Source: Flaveria trinervia (taxonomy: Eukaryota; Streptophyta; Magnoliopsida; Asterales; Asteraceae). Taken from it: a DNA stretch of 64,000 bases. Shown piece by piece: positions 43,391 through 53,470 of this stretch; position 1 is the first letter of the stretch; each line of letters opens with the position of its first letter. Below the pieces are notes generated by a model. The model ran no database searches and was not told the DNA's origin. It was given only the letters and a program-made list of their open reading frames with translations. The stretch covers positions 37,064,503 to 37,128,502 of the forward strand of contig CM046454.1 of NCBI GenBank assembly GCA_025506515.1, written 5' to 3'. The position numbers and the translations under genes were made by a program.

Positions 43391-44220
43391 AAAAAATATA
43401 AAAAACATGGTTTGTCAAATGCGTTTGTATAAATGTCAGCGAGTTGAAAATCTGTATTTACTTTTACCACATCGATTAAGTTCTTTTCAAAGCAATCACG
43501 TATAAAGTGATATTTAATACCGATGGTTGGACTGGGTTCTTAGTGACTGCAATTGCAGCAGAGTTATCAACAAAGATAGGAGTAGAAGAGAAGTTCAAAC
43601 CATAATCCACATTTGCTGTTGAATCCATATGATTTGAGAACAGCAGCTTGCAGCAGCAACGTTTTCGGCTTCACAGGTTGACAATGCAACCGAGGTCTGC
43701 TTCTTACACTGCCAGGTTACTAATCTTCTTCCAAAGAGCTGACACCCTACTGATGTAGACTTCTAGTTCATCTTGCAGCCGCCGTAATCCGAGTCGCTAT
43801 ACGCTGTAAGCTCAAAGTCATCATCACGAGGATACCACAACCCAAGTGTGGGTGTGCCTTTCAGATAATGAAAAATCCTTTTGACCTTAATTAGATGGTT
43901 CACCTTAGGCTTTGCCTGATATCATGAGCATAAACATGTAACATACATGATATCAGGTCATGAGGCAGTGAGATACATGAGAGATCCAATCATCCCTCGG
44001 TACATAGTGGCATCTACCAGATCACCATTCTCATCGGGTGCTACATCATGGTTTGTAGCAAGTGGAGGGCCAGTTGTAGAAGAATTCTCCATGTCAAATT
44101 AACTGAGAATATCGCCTACCTACTTGGTCAGATGTAGGAAAATCCCATTTGGTGTCTGATCCACTTGTAACCCGAGAAAGAGCTTCATCTCCCCTATTGC
44201 ACTAATCTCAAACTCCGCCT
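43391..44220 (-). pseudogene. pol: RNase H domain of element B pol, heavily decayed
   Basis: No open frame over 60 residues remains, but nucleotide and peptide pieces match A: SALSTCEAE-type sequence near 43690, FVDNSAAIAVTKNP near 43560, and RPDIMYVTCL-type sequence near 43940. Several single-base losses are visible relative to A (for example gatggttgg near 43523, where A has gatatgtttgg). Confidence 0.75.
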
Positions 44221-44999
44221 TCATTACTGCTTCAAACTCTTTGTATAATTATTCGTTCTTGGAATCGAAGATTATGTGATCGACATGGATTTGTACCAGC
44301 AGTAAATCTCCATCCTTTTCTTTGATAAACAATGTACAGTTGATAACTCCCCTGCGAAAACCGTGTTTCACAAGATGAGTCGAGAGTTTCTCATACCAGG
44401 CCCTCGGAGCTTGATGAAGCCCATATAGTGCCTTGTCGGGTTTGTAAACTCTGTCCCGATAATATGGATCATCAAATCCCTCGGGTTGACTAACATACAC
44501 TGTCTCTCGAATTTCATCATGAAGGAACACACTCTTCACATCTAGTTGATAAACTTTGATTTTCATATAAGATGCATAGGCAAGGAAGATGCGGATTGCT
44601 TCCATCCGTGCCACTGGTGCAAACACTTCATTGTAGTCGATACCCTTAACTTGTCGAAAACGCTGAACAACAAGCCGAGCTTTTTTCTGATGATCACTCC
44701 CTGATCATCTTTCTTGCATTTCAAAACCATTTAGTACCAATGACTTTAGCACCTTTAGTTCTATCTACTAGAGTCCATACACCTAACTTCTTAAACTGAA
44801 GAAGTTCTTCCGACATGGCACTCACCCAAGCCTCATCATTTAGTGCTTCACTAACATACTTTGGCTCAAACTGAGACACAAAGCAGCGGTAGGCACCGTC
44901 ATGAATGTATCCCTTTTCCATCACAGAGGCATATTCAGCTGAGTAGATCTTTTTTCTAGTCTGAACCCCTAATCTCACATCTCCTATAATATTATCCAA
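44221..44999 (-). pseudogene. pol: Reverse transcriptase domain of element B pol, altered catalytic box
   Basis: 44721-44999 encodes QFEPKYVSEALNDEAWVSAM and GAKVIGTKWF. 44249-44626 encodes FAPVARMEAIRIFLAYASYM, VYQLDVKSVFLHDEIRETVY and ALYGLHQAPRAWYEKL. Where A has YVDD, B reads HVDH (44276-44287); loss of the second catalytic Asp should inactivate the enzyme. A frameshift lies at about 44680. Confidence 0.9.
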
Positions 45000-45443
45000 G
45001 GGATGATAGATGTTTAGACGTGAGCCAAGAGTTGTTGGAACTACTACCTCAGAATCAAGATTGTGAACATTTGGTTCTGAATCTGAGGCAATAGGAGTCT
45101 AAGGTTCCGACATCTCACATGCATTATTATGAGATGCTTGTGGACTTGAGGTGGGCGGAACCTGTACATCCTGGTTGTTCTGATCATTTTCCACATTTTC
45201 TTCATCAGAGGAAGAGTCACTCACATCAAGTGCTCCCCTTGAGATGGTAGATGATTGACTTTGTGAACTGGATAGTGTTGAGTCTTGAAACGGTGTGTTC
45301 AATATATCATACATCATCTTGTTTGCCAACTCGTCTTCTAAAGAAGAAAGAGGAATGTTGAAGGATTTGAAGAATCCATCATAGTCGAAGAAGTAAGCAG
45401 GTTCTTTTTCCAGCAGGCGGTGTGATGTATCTCTGAACATCAA
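45000..45443 (-). pseudogene. pol: Integrase tail/linker of element B
   Basis: 45099-45443 encodes EPAYFFDYDGFFKSFNIPLS, SQSQSSTISRGALDVSDSSS and an acidic tract, then PPTSSPQASHNN. This is the variable linker to RT, seen more fully than in A. Confidence 0.75.
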
Positions 45444-46390
45444 CGTTACACCACACCTCTACTTGACCCGTTGAGTTGTTGTAAACCCTCTTGTTCGGTA
45501 TGTTGTATCCTAGAAAAATCCCTTCATCAACCTTCTCACTAAATTTTCCCTCCTGAGTCTTCTTCAGCAGGGTGCACGGAGCGCCAAACGGCTCGAGATA
45601 CTCTAAGTTAGGTTTACGTCGTTGTAGTAACTCGTAGCACGTTTTTCCATGGCGTTTCACAACCAGAACTCGATTGAGCGTGTAACATGCATTTGCCACT
45701 ACTTCATTCCAGAATTGAATAGGCAGTTTCGAGTCTGCCAGTATAGTACGTGTTGTCTCTCTCAAGTTATGATTCTTCTGTTCAGCAAACCTGTTCAACT
45801 GAGGAGTGTAGGCAGAGGTGAATTGATGCACAATTCCCTTTTCCTTGCAATAGGCCTCCATCCACCGATTCTTGAACTCGATTCCGTTGTCTGAGCGCAC
45901 GTGTCGTACCTTCAGCTTGTATAGGGATTCCAGTGTAGTTACTAATTCCTTGAAGGATTCAAATGTTTTTGATTTGGATTTCAGAAACATTACCCAGAGA
46001 ATCTTGGGTAGTCATCAGTAACTACATAGCAATACAAGTCGCCTGCGATGCTTCTTGTACTGATTGGACCAAACGGATCCATGTGAAGGAGCTCAAGAGG
46101 AAGTTCTATAGAATGAACTTTCTTTTCCTTATGATACTTCTTCGTCTATTTGCCCTTTTTGCATGCAACACAGAAATCTGGGAGTTGGAAGTTTTGACAT
46201 TTACTCCCCTCACTAGATCATTCTAGACCAAGTGATTCATGTTCCTCAGATTTATGTATCCCATTCTCCTATGCCAGGAGATGGAGTCCATTCTCAGTAG
46301 CTTTGGACAAGAAGCACTAAACATCATGATCCGTTGAGGAGGCCTTTGAGAGATCCAAAACATAAAGATCATTATATCTCGAAGCTGACA
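45379..46390 (-). pseudogene. pol: Integrase domain of element B
   Basis: 45379-45990 is open: KLKVRHVRSDNGIEFKNRWM with the catalytic Asp, then TPQLNRFAEQKNHNLRETTR, where the family has TPQMNGVAERKNRSLIE; the Glu is kept but neighbours differ. Continues to GAPCTLLKKTQEGKFSEKVD and YNSTGQVEVWCNVDVQRYIT. The zinc-binding start (46140-46390) is broken by stops, for instance where CKKGK(Q/R) is expected near 46150. Confidence 0.88.
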
Positions 46391-46640
46391 TTAGGATTGG
46401 TCCTCCGGGATCATGTAGTCCTTCTTCAGAACATCGCACTTCTTATTGTCAAAGACTACTTTGAATCCTTTATCACATATTTGAGAAACTGAAAGTAAGT
46501 TATTTTGCGATTGTTGGATGTAGTTTACCTTATCAAACTTAACTTTCTCATTTCCCACTTCTCCTTGGGATGTGATATACCCATATTTGTTTCCAGCAAA
46601 TGAAACATGCCCTCCTGAGGCAGACCCTATTTCCGGCAAG
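46391..46640 (-). pseudogene. pol: Protease remnant of element B (active site deleted)
   Basis: Starts GGHVSFAGNKYGYITSQGEV and continues NNLLSVSQICDKGFKVVFDN, as in A. The preceding residues, which in A hold WIVDSGASRHMTG, are missing; the sequence jumps at about 46618 from the upstream linker (NENKQQFGLSLAGN) into the second half of the protease. About 230 bp appear lost. Confidence 0.85.
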
Positions 46641-47400
46641 TGAAAGCCCAAATTGCTGTTTGTTCTCATTATCAGACACTGAGGCAGACTTTTCTTTCCA
46701 TAGACCAGCTTTGTGTAGGGCCGGTTTGTGATAAATAGACGACTGGCTGATGGATTGAACTTTGGGTTCACTAGCCCTTTTTGGAGGCGTCACTGAGTTC
46801 CTTTTACAAGATCTAGGTGTAGGTACTGAAAGTTCTACTTTCCTCCTCGGTGTCTGATAGTAAGGAGAATGAGACGCTATGTGACCATACTCTCCACAAT
46901 TATAGCAACATCTGCTTTCAACTTTACGGTTAATATGTTTTGGTGGAGATGTAAAAGTCATGCAGTTGACCTTATTATGTTTGGATTGAGACACTTCTTT
47001 ATTAGATGTATGATTTGGTTTTACAAACTTAACTGCTTTACCTAGTTTTACATCTTTTATCTCTTGTTTACCTGGACTTTGACATGACGCTTGTGATTGA
47101 TTAGGTTTTATAGTCTTTTTGGGTTCTGGTTTGACTTTGTTTGACCCAGATTTTAAATTAACCTTTTCAAACTCAGTTTCTAGGTTAACACAAGGCATCT
47201 TTCCTTTTGCCAATGAAGTAGCCTCCTTTTGTTTAGCGTCAGATTCATTTGATTTACTTACGGAATCTGGATCACTAACAAGAGGAGTGGTCAGCACGTG
47301 ATCCTTGATGGGGTTATTGTTAATCGGTTTACTTTTGGTGTTCATCAAGGTCTCAGGTGGTGGTGGAACCACTTTGTATCCTAACCCCTCCCCATTGTTT
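46641..47400 (-). pseudogene. gag: Second-knuckle linker of element B
   Basis: 46548-47372 is a long open stretch: VPPPPETLMNTKSKPINNNP, then a Lys-rich tract, then CYNCGEYGHIASHS where A has CYNCGECGHIASYC; the fourth zinc ligand is Ser, so the knuckle is probably broken. Then RSCKRNSVTPPKRASEPKVQ. Confidence 0.75.
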
Positions 47401-47989
47401 CTCTCTCTCAGTAAGTGTTGGACAATGTGTGATAAGCTTGTCCAACGGTGCAGTTTTTGTTTTAAAGAGTTGACTTCTACTTCTAAAACTGCTTTCTGCT
47501 TCTATGTGTCCTCTAGGGAGTTTAGATAATACCTAATGTCATTTGCTTGGTTAAAGGCAACTACCTCTGTTTCCTTAAGCTGTTTATTCAATAGGTCTAT
47601 CTTTTCCTTATAACTGTGCTCGTTTTGTTTTAATACTCTATTTGCCTCAGTGCACAGTTCCAGGTCCTTTACTAAGCTATCATTATGATCTAATAACCTA
47701 GAAAATTTTAAATCTATACTTTCTCTATATTTATTGCAATCTAAACAAGCATGATTATTAAACAACTAGTCAGTAGTACTTACCTGAGATGTTGAAGAGG
47801 AATCAGCCATGAGTGCAGAATCGCTTGTTTCTAGTTCTAGTGATTCTGATGATGATGCAAAATTTCTTCTTTAGGCAGGTGGTTGACCACGGGTGCAGTG
47901 TCTTGAGAGTTTGACATTGCACGCTCTACTGCTATGTCTCCCTCACTAGCAGAATTGTCATCAATGTCCTCCACATTAGTTATGTTGGA
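47401..47989 (-). pseudogene. gag: Coiled-coil linker of element B
   Basis: 47502-47765 encodes NKYRESIDLKFSRLLDHNDS, VKDLELCTEANRVLKQNEHS and LLNKQLKETEVVAFNQANDI: a strong heptad pattern. Matches 8961-9370 of A. Confidence 0.7.
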
Positions 47990-49387
47990 CTATCCCGGTG
48001 AGACAAACCGGAAGCTCCAGTCTTGTCCTTCATCCTCATTAGCAGTCAAGGCTTTGGGGTCCTTACTTGATGAAGTACTTGATGAAGTAGATCTGCTAGA
48101 TGTGGCTTTGTCATGACGATTAAATGACGAGAAGGGATTGCCATTCCCAGTCTTCTTTGGCTTTACACACTCCCGTTTGAAGTTTCCCTTCTCACCACAG
48201 TTGAAACAAGTAACCTTTGACTTGTCAAAGCCAAAGGTTGTGTCTTTCGTAGCAACCAAGTTCTGTCTGGTCTTTTTGACAAACTTTTTAGCTCGTTGGA
48301 CAACACTTGCCAAAGCCCACATTATGTCCATACGTTCCAACTCCATCTCGTCCACCTGTTCATAATCTTCATCTTCTAGGTGACAATTTCCTATCATTCC
48401 AGCAACTAGGCCATCATAGGAGTGGACTACAGTAGCTAAGAGGTCCATGTGTTCTTTGGTCACCTCAACAGTCACATTACCAAAGTTATTGGTTTTCAAT
48501 TTTGCTGCATTTGCTTTAGGTATACTATACTGGGTGCCAGACGACCTTGACGTTTCGGACCCTGAAGTTGACGGTTGTGCTGGAATTGCTGCGCTTGAGA
48601 CGGAGGCAGTTTGCAGTGGTGCTCCAGATGTCTTGACCAGAGGAGTTGCATTGTAGAGTGCAAGATTATGATCATAGTTGGCCTTTTGGGCTCTGTACTT
48701 CATCCTAAGCTCCTCTTCCCTCAATTTATGAATGAATTCACTTATGTCTAACTTTGAGAGCATCCCATTCTGTATGAGATTTGAAACAAAGGAAGCCCAT
48801 ATCTCCGGTAGACCATCTGCAAAATTGGATACTTTATCCTCCATCGACGTAGTTACACCATGAGTGTGCATCTCACTCATTAAGTGGTAGAATATGTCAA
48901 TCACATGATCCAGACCTTCCTTTCCCATTGAAGAGAAGTTGTCGAACTCCTTCGTCAAAGCTTTGGCCTTAATGGCCTTGAGTGAGGCATTTCCGTCATA
49001 CCTCTTTTCCAATGCATCCTATAGTTTCTTTGCTTGAGTATACTCCAAATACTGATGGAAGATATCCTTCGGAATAGACTGAGTGAGCAAAGCGTAGACT
49101 TTCTTCTCAGCGTTGTGTTTTACCTTCTGAGCATCCGACATTCCACTTAGAGTAAGTTTAACTCCATCTGCTCCTACGGGCATGCTGTAACCCGACTCTA
49201 TTGCCTCCCACAGATTTGCATATAGTCCATTTAAGTAGATTTCAAAACGTTGCTTCAATTATGGGTAGTCATCTAACGTTATAAGTTTTGGGGGTTTATT
49301 GTGAATTCCCACTTCATTCTTCAATAACAGTAGATTCTAGATACGAGTATCTCTACTTGCTATGTATGCTGAAAACTAGTCCTCCAT
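47990..49387 (-). pseudogene. gag: gag (capsid and nucleocapsid) of element B
   Basis: The start is taken at about 49387 (MED, followed by a stop). Then NEVGIHNKPPKLITLDDYP, a stop at 49260, the open piece 49019-49258 (KQRFEIYLNGLYANLWEAIE, KDIFHQYLEYTQAKKL), a stop at 49018, and 47990-49012 open for 340 residues (EKRYDGNASLKAIKAKALTK to DWSFRFVSPG). The knuckle CFNCGEKGNFKREC (His to Asn in the third ligand) is near 48170-48213. Only a few stops disable it. Confidence 0.88.
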
Positions 49388-49863
49388 TTCACTTAACTTT
49401 ACTATTAACAAACTGCTGATGTATGTGAATGAAGGTATGCGATTGGGATTATTCGGGCGATTGAACAAATGCGAATGGTTCAATCGTGCGACTGAACAAA
49501 TGCGGATGAGTTAGTCGGCCGAATGAACTAATGCGGTTCAACAGTCCGAATGAGGTTCTCAAACGTACCAATGAGTGTACGAATGAGTCCAATGGTGCGG
49601 TTGGAGAATGCGAATGAACTCAGTCGTGCGATTGAGCCAATCGTGCGACTGAACTTGCTGAAGTTTGATAATTCGTAGGTTAAACGTGTTTTGGCCATAA
49701 AAACTCGAATTTTAACAAACCCTAATCGCCGTATGCCGGAAAAACTAAACTTTTACGTCAGGAAACATCTAACACTTCGTTAGACACAAAAAGATTGCGT
49801 TTTTGATGAAGAAACACAACTTTTGTATCAAAACTATTCAATCAACACGTAATCAAGAGCCAA
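49388..49863. other. 5' leader of element B with motif array
   Basis: Non-coding. 49430-49660 is an array of CAATCGTGCGACTG, ATGCGAATGGTTCAATCG, CAGTCGTGCGATTG and similar words; these are of the A/B type, also found in the spacer and the LTR. Confidence 0.75.
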
Positions 49864-49876
49864 GGCTCTGATACCA
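49864..49876 (-). other. Primer-binding site of element B
   Basis: Coding strand TGGTATCAGAGCC, a perfect match to the initiator-Met tRNA complement, 2 bp from the LTR. Confidence 0.95.
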
Positions 49877-49878
49877 CT

Positions 49879-50604
49879 TGTTAGGATCTGTATTTGAATG
49901 AACACCAACTAATTAACGTGTTAAACCAAACCAAATAGTGCGAAATCCTATTTGAATGGCGATCCAATCAGTGAGAACGAACGTAGACACAATAATGAAT
50001 TGAATCTAATATCAAGAATAGATTAGAATCGATCTACAACATTCTATGAACTTGGAGTACGAACTTAGAGGCTTTTGAACGGCTAGGGTACGGCTGGAGT
50101 CGAAGTGGATTCAATACGTACAAATGCTTCTCAATTGTTTTGTTTTTCCATGAATTAAGTGGTATTTATAGGTTAGGGTTGCTCATTCGGGCGACTGAGC
50201 CATGCGGTTGATCCATTCGCACGACTGAGTGTTCAGTCGTGCGACTGAGTCGGTCGCATGAAGTTGTTCAGGCGTATGGACTATTTAGGCGCATGGATAC
50301 TCAGTCGCATGGCCATTCGGATGCATGACCACTGTTTGGGCGCATGGTCCAATTGGACGCATGTGAACTTCACTTAACCAAAATTTGAATGTATTCATTA
50401 TTATAACATTATGTATATCAATTCAAACAATCACAAACATATATAATCTAGTAAATATGCATTACTCACTCATTAATGAAATATTAAACATTATAAATCA
50501 TAACCAACATTATCATTTCATTAAGTACCCAATATTACATAAGTGCAAGACATTGAAGACATATAACATTGAGATCAGGATCTAGGTACATAAGTGTATC
50601 AACA
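49879..50604 (-). repeat. 5' LTR of element B
   Basis: 726 bp partner of 36617-37373; array at 50180-50365 with CAGTCGTGCGACTG at 50234-50247. It lacks about 30 bp present in the other LTR near the start of the array. Confidence 0.93.
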
Positions 50605-50609
50605 AAGAC

Positions 50610-51169
50610 ACATAGAATGTCCACTTATTTCGAAGAGCACCCATGAACTTTCTTGTGAGATCTTTGAGTTCGAGAGTGATCTTCACAGACTGAAGTGAAG
50701 AAATAAGATCCATGTACGTGAAATACTACTGGCTGAGGGTCTCTCCAGCAATATATGTGAAGTTCTCAAACTGCTGCTTCAGTGAGTCATTCTTTGAGTT
50801 GTTGAAGCTTGAATACATCTGATCAAGTGCATTAAACAATTCTTTAGCAGACTTACAATGCTCAAACCCCACCATGATAGAGTTGGGTATTGCAGTCATA
50901 AGAATGGTCATAGGATTGCTGTCGATGTCCATCTTCTTTCGGTCCTCGTCAGAATAATCTTCAACAGCTTTTTCTATCATGGCACTGTTTCCTCCAGGTG
51001 AAGCCACCTTTGGTTTATACGGGCTGTTGACAATGGAGTTCCATATTTTGCTATCTTGGTATCTCATGAAGCCTTCCATTCTTCTGCTCCAAGACCTGAA
51101 GTTTATAGGAGTAATGATGGGAGCTTTGGTCATGGTTCCCATCTCTACTTTGGATTTGGTAAGGGCCAT
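50610..51169 (-). pseudogene. gag: gag 5' part of element D (before insertion of B)
   Basis: The ATG at 51169 opens MALTKSKVEMGTMTKAPIIT, then FRSWSRRMEGFMRYQDSKIW, IPNSIMVGFEHCKSAKELFN and LDQMYSSFNNSKNDSLKQQF, a well kept copia capsid (UBN2/retrotransposon gag type). One stop at 50725 follows ETLSQ. Then SVKITLELKDLTRKFMGALR reaches the B insertion at 50609. Confidence 0.9.
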
Positions 51170-51244
51170 TTTTGTGAGAGTTGTAAGGAGGAGTGAGAAC
51201 AGGTTGATTTGGATGGTTAGATCTCATAATCAAGAGCATAAATA

Positions 51245-51256
51245 GCTCTTATACCA
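51245..51256 (-). other. Primer-binding site of element D
   Basis: Coding strand TGGTATAAGAGC, one mismatch to the initiator-Met tRNA complement, 2 bp from the LTR. Confidence 0.88.
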
Positions 51257-51258
51257 AT

Positions 51259-52119
51259 TCCAGGATCGGTTTTTGTCACTAAACACTTAGTTTTCTCCCA
51301 AACTCACTTAACCAACACTCTCGATGAAAGCAGAATCTTTAAGAGTTGATAACAATATAATAAGTAACAACAAAACACAATAAGTAATTTTAAAGCTACT
51401 TGCATATATTGCTTCTCAACTCAAATATTACAAGACTCTTACAAGCATGTTCTTATGAGTTATAATAAGAGACTATATATAATACTACCTACAACCGGAT
51501 ATACTTTGATACCAGCTGGAATCCTCTAACTAAAGCAAATACTACAAAGTTATAGTTTAAGGTATCTCAGATAAGACTTTATATTAGATATGGTAGTCAA
51601 GACATGTCCCTGACTTACGTTTTGTCACCAACTAAAGTTGGTAACATGTACTAACATAAAAAGGTGAACAGTAGAATAAAGTAGGGTCAACTACATGGCT
51701 CTTTGAGAAAACGCAATGCAGTATCAGAGGTCTGCAACGGAGCGTCAGAGGCCATACTTATGTCCACTAGTTCATAGCAGTGTCTTTCGAAGGTTAAATG
51801 GTTTCGGAAGAACAAGTACTTCCGAAGCCACTTATACTTAGGAAGAGGCTGCTTCTTCCGAGGCTTGAGAACTTCTTTTTTCTTCATACTTTGGAAGTAG
51901 TCTTCTGATTTTTTCCTTTGAGACTTCATCTTTGGAATTGAATACTTTATCTTTGGAAGTAAAGCTTTGCCTTCGGAAGTGGAACTTTTGCTTTGTCTTC
52001 GGAAGAACTCTACTTCCTTCGGAAGTTCAACACCTGGCTTTGGAAGCCTTTGTAAGCAGCACTAAAATTTGTCTAAGTGATTTGGTTTTAGTTGCACCAG
52101 CCTTCCTCTTGATCCAACA
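51259..52119 (-). repeat. 5' LTR of element D
   Basis: 861 bp partner of 12730-13575. Its inner end reads TCCAGGATCGG where the other LTR has TGTAGGATCGG, so the terminal dinucleotide is mutated. The CTTCGGAAG array lies at 51785-52050, including ACTTCCGAAGCC and CTTCGGAAGAAC. Confidence 0.92.
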
Positions 52120-52124
52120 ACAGT

Positions 52125-53160
52125 ATTTGAGCCAAAGAACCATGCGTATTCTGATCGGACGTTAGAGGAATTGGATTCTTGCCAATCAACATAGAATGAC
52201 TCCTGCACAATACATTTTTTCTTGTTATACACCCGATAAGATTTATGAGAGGATGAATAACCAACGAAGTAACAATCATCCAAACCAACACCAAATTTCG
52301 TCTTTTGTGCCTGAGTGTTCACTAAGGTACATGAGCATTCAAATGGACGAAATAAATCAATCAATGGCTTTCTTTTATGAAACAGTTCATAGGGAGTCTT
52401 CATTTTGTCTTTTACAATCAGCAACCAGTTAAGAACATAGGAAGCACAGTTCACCGCCTCAGCCCAGAAGATAATTGGTAAAGCAAACTCAATCAACATG
52501 GTGCGAGCAACTTCTATAAGAGTGCGATTATTTCTTTCTACAACGCTGTTTTGTTGAGGTGTTCTAGCAGCACTGAACTGCCTCAAAACTCCTCTACTTG
52601 CATAAAAGGAATCACAGATGTGATTTCTAAACTTGATACCATTGTCACTTCGAATAGCCAAGACCTTCCTCTTGCTTATCATTTCAATTGAAAGTATTAA
52701 CTTCTACAACTCTTCAACAACTTCTCCTTTATGTGCTAGAAATCTCACCTATGAATACCTTGAGAAGTCATGTGTAACAATAAGGCAAAAAGATTTCTTA
52801 GCAATGGATTTAACTTTGATTGGGCCAAAAAAATCAATATGTAACAAGTCAAGGGATTAGAAATACTATTTTCAAGTTTTGGTTTATAAGGTTTTCTTAT
52901 GTTGTTTTCCTTTGGCACATGCCATGCATTTCTCAACAACAGAAAATTCTTTTAATGGTATTCCCCTAATAAGATTTTTTTAACTAGTTTCTTAATATTT
53001 TTGAAATTCACATGGCCCAATCTATGATGCCACAAGAAAGATTCAGATGGGGAAGCTTTAGATAGAAGACAAGTGACAGTGAATGTTGACTCTTTAGATC
53101 CCATGTCAAGAAGATATGTGTCATTCTTTCTCAAAGCTCGCATGAGCAACATATCCACAG
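52125..53160 (-). pseudogene. pol: Integrase domain of element E (cut by element D)
   Basis: 52952-53158 encodes the zinc domain start (SFLWHHRLGHVNFKNIKKLV). 52745-52939 covers CYILIFLAQSK-like sequence in a shifted frame where HIDFFGPIKVKS is expected. 52125-52682 is open: VLAIRSDNGIKFRNHICDSF with the second catalytic Asp, TPQQNSVVERNNRTLIEVAR with the Glu, KMKTPYELFHKRKPLIDLFR, and GLDDCYFVGYSSSHKSYRVY. It ends SEYAWFFGSNTV at the D insertion; the tail continues at 12729. A distinct family from A-D. Confidence 0.88.
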
Positions 53161-53470
53161 GAATAGCAAACCCGGTTTCAGAAAAAGATATTCACTAGAG
53201 GGGAAAAGAACCGGAATGTCTTTATCACAGATCTGAAAGACGCTCAAAAGATTGAATGTGAGATTTGGCACAAAATTGACGTTTTCCAATGTAAGGGATC
53301 CATTTGAGACCTCCCCTTGATCAATCATTTTACCACCTTTCTTGTCACCGGAAAACGTAACATACCCTCCATTGATGACGCGATAATTAGTCAACGAGTC
53401 CTTCAACCTGTCATATGTCTAGAGCATCCACTATCAACATGCCAAACACTATTTACAACTTTAGTGGACA
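53161..53470 (-). pseudogene. pol: Protease domain of element E
   Basis: HVDSGCSRHMTG with DSG at 53427-53435, a stop shortly after, then the open piece 53131-53406: GGYVTFSGDKKGGKMIDQGE and LTFNLLSVFQICDKDIPVLF. Catalytic residues intact; frame broken. Confidence 0.85.

Larger units (their letters stand above)
36617..50604 (-). mobile_element. Ty1/copia element B, full length with LTRs
   Basis: LTRs at 36617-37373 and 49879-50604; perfect primer site at 49864-49876; purine tract CAAGGGAGAGTT beside the 3' LTR. Order: leader with motif array, gag, coiled-coil linker, second knuckle, integrase, RT, RNase H, 2.6-kb spacer, ORF3, ORF4. About 14.0 kb. The protease active site is deleted and the RT catalytic box is altered, so this copy cannot move by its own enzymes. 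It is of the same family as A. Confidence 0.93.
12730..52119 (-). mobile_element. Ty1/copia element D (host of elements B and C)
   Basis: LTRs at 12730-13575 and 51259-52119; primer site at 51245-51256; purine-rich CCTAGAGGAGTT next to the 3' LTR. The flanks are aaagt (12725-12729) and acagt (52120-52124), probably a target duplication with one change. Order on the minus strand: gag (cut by element B), knuckle linker, protease, integrase, RT, RNase H, short spacer, ORF3 (cut by element C), ORF4. Removing B and C leaves about 13.3 kb. It sits in the integrase region of element E. Confidence 0.9.
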
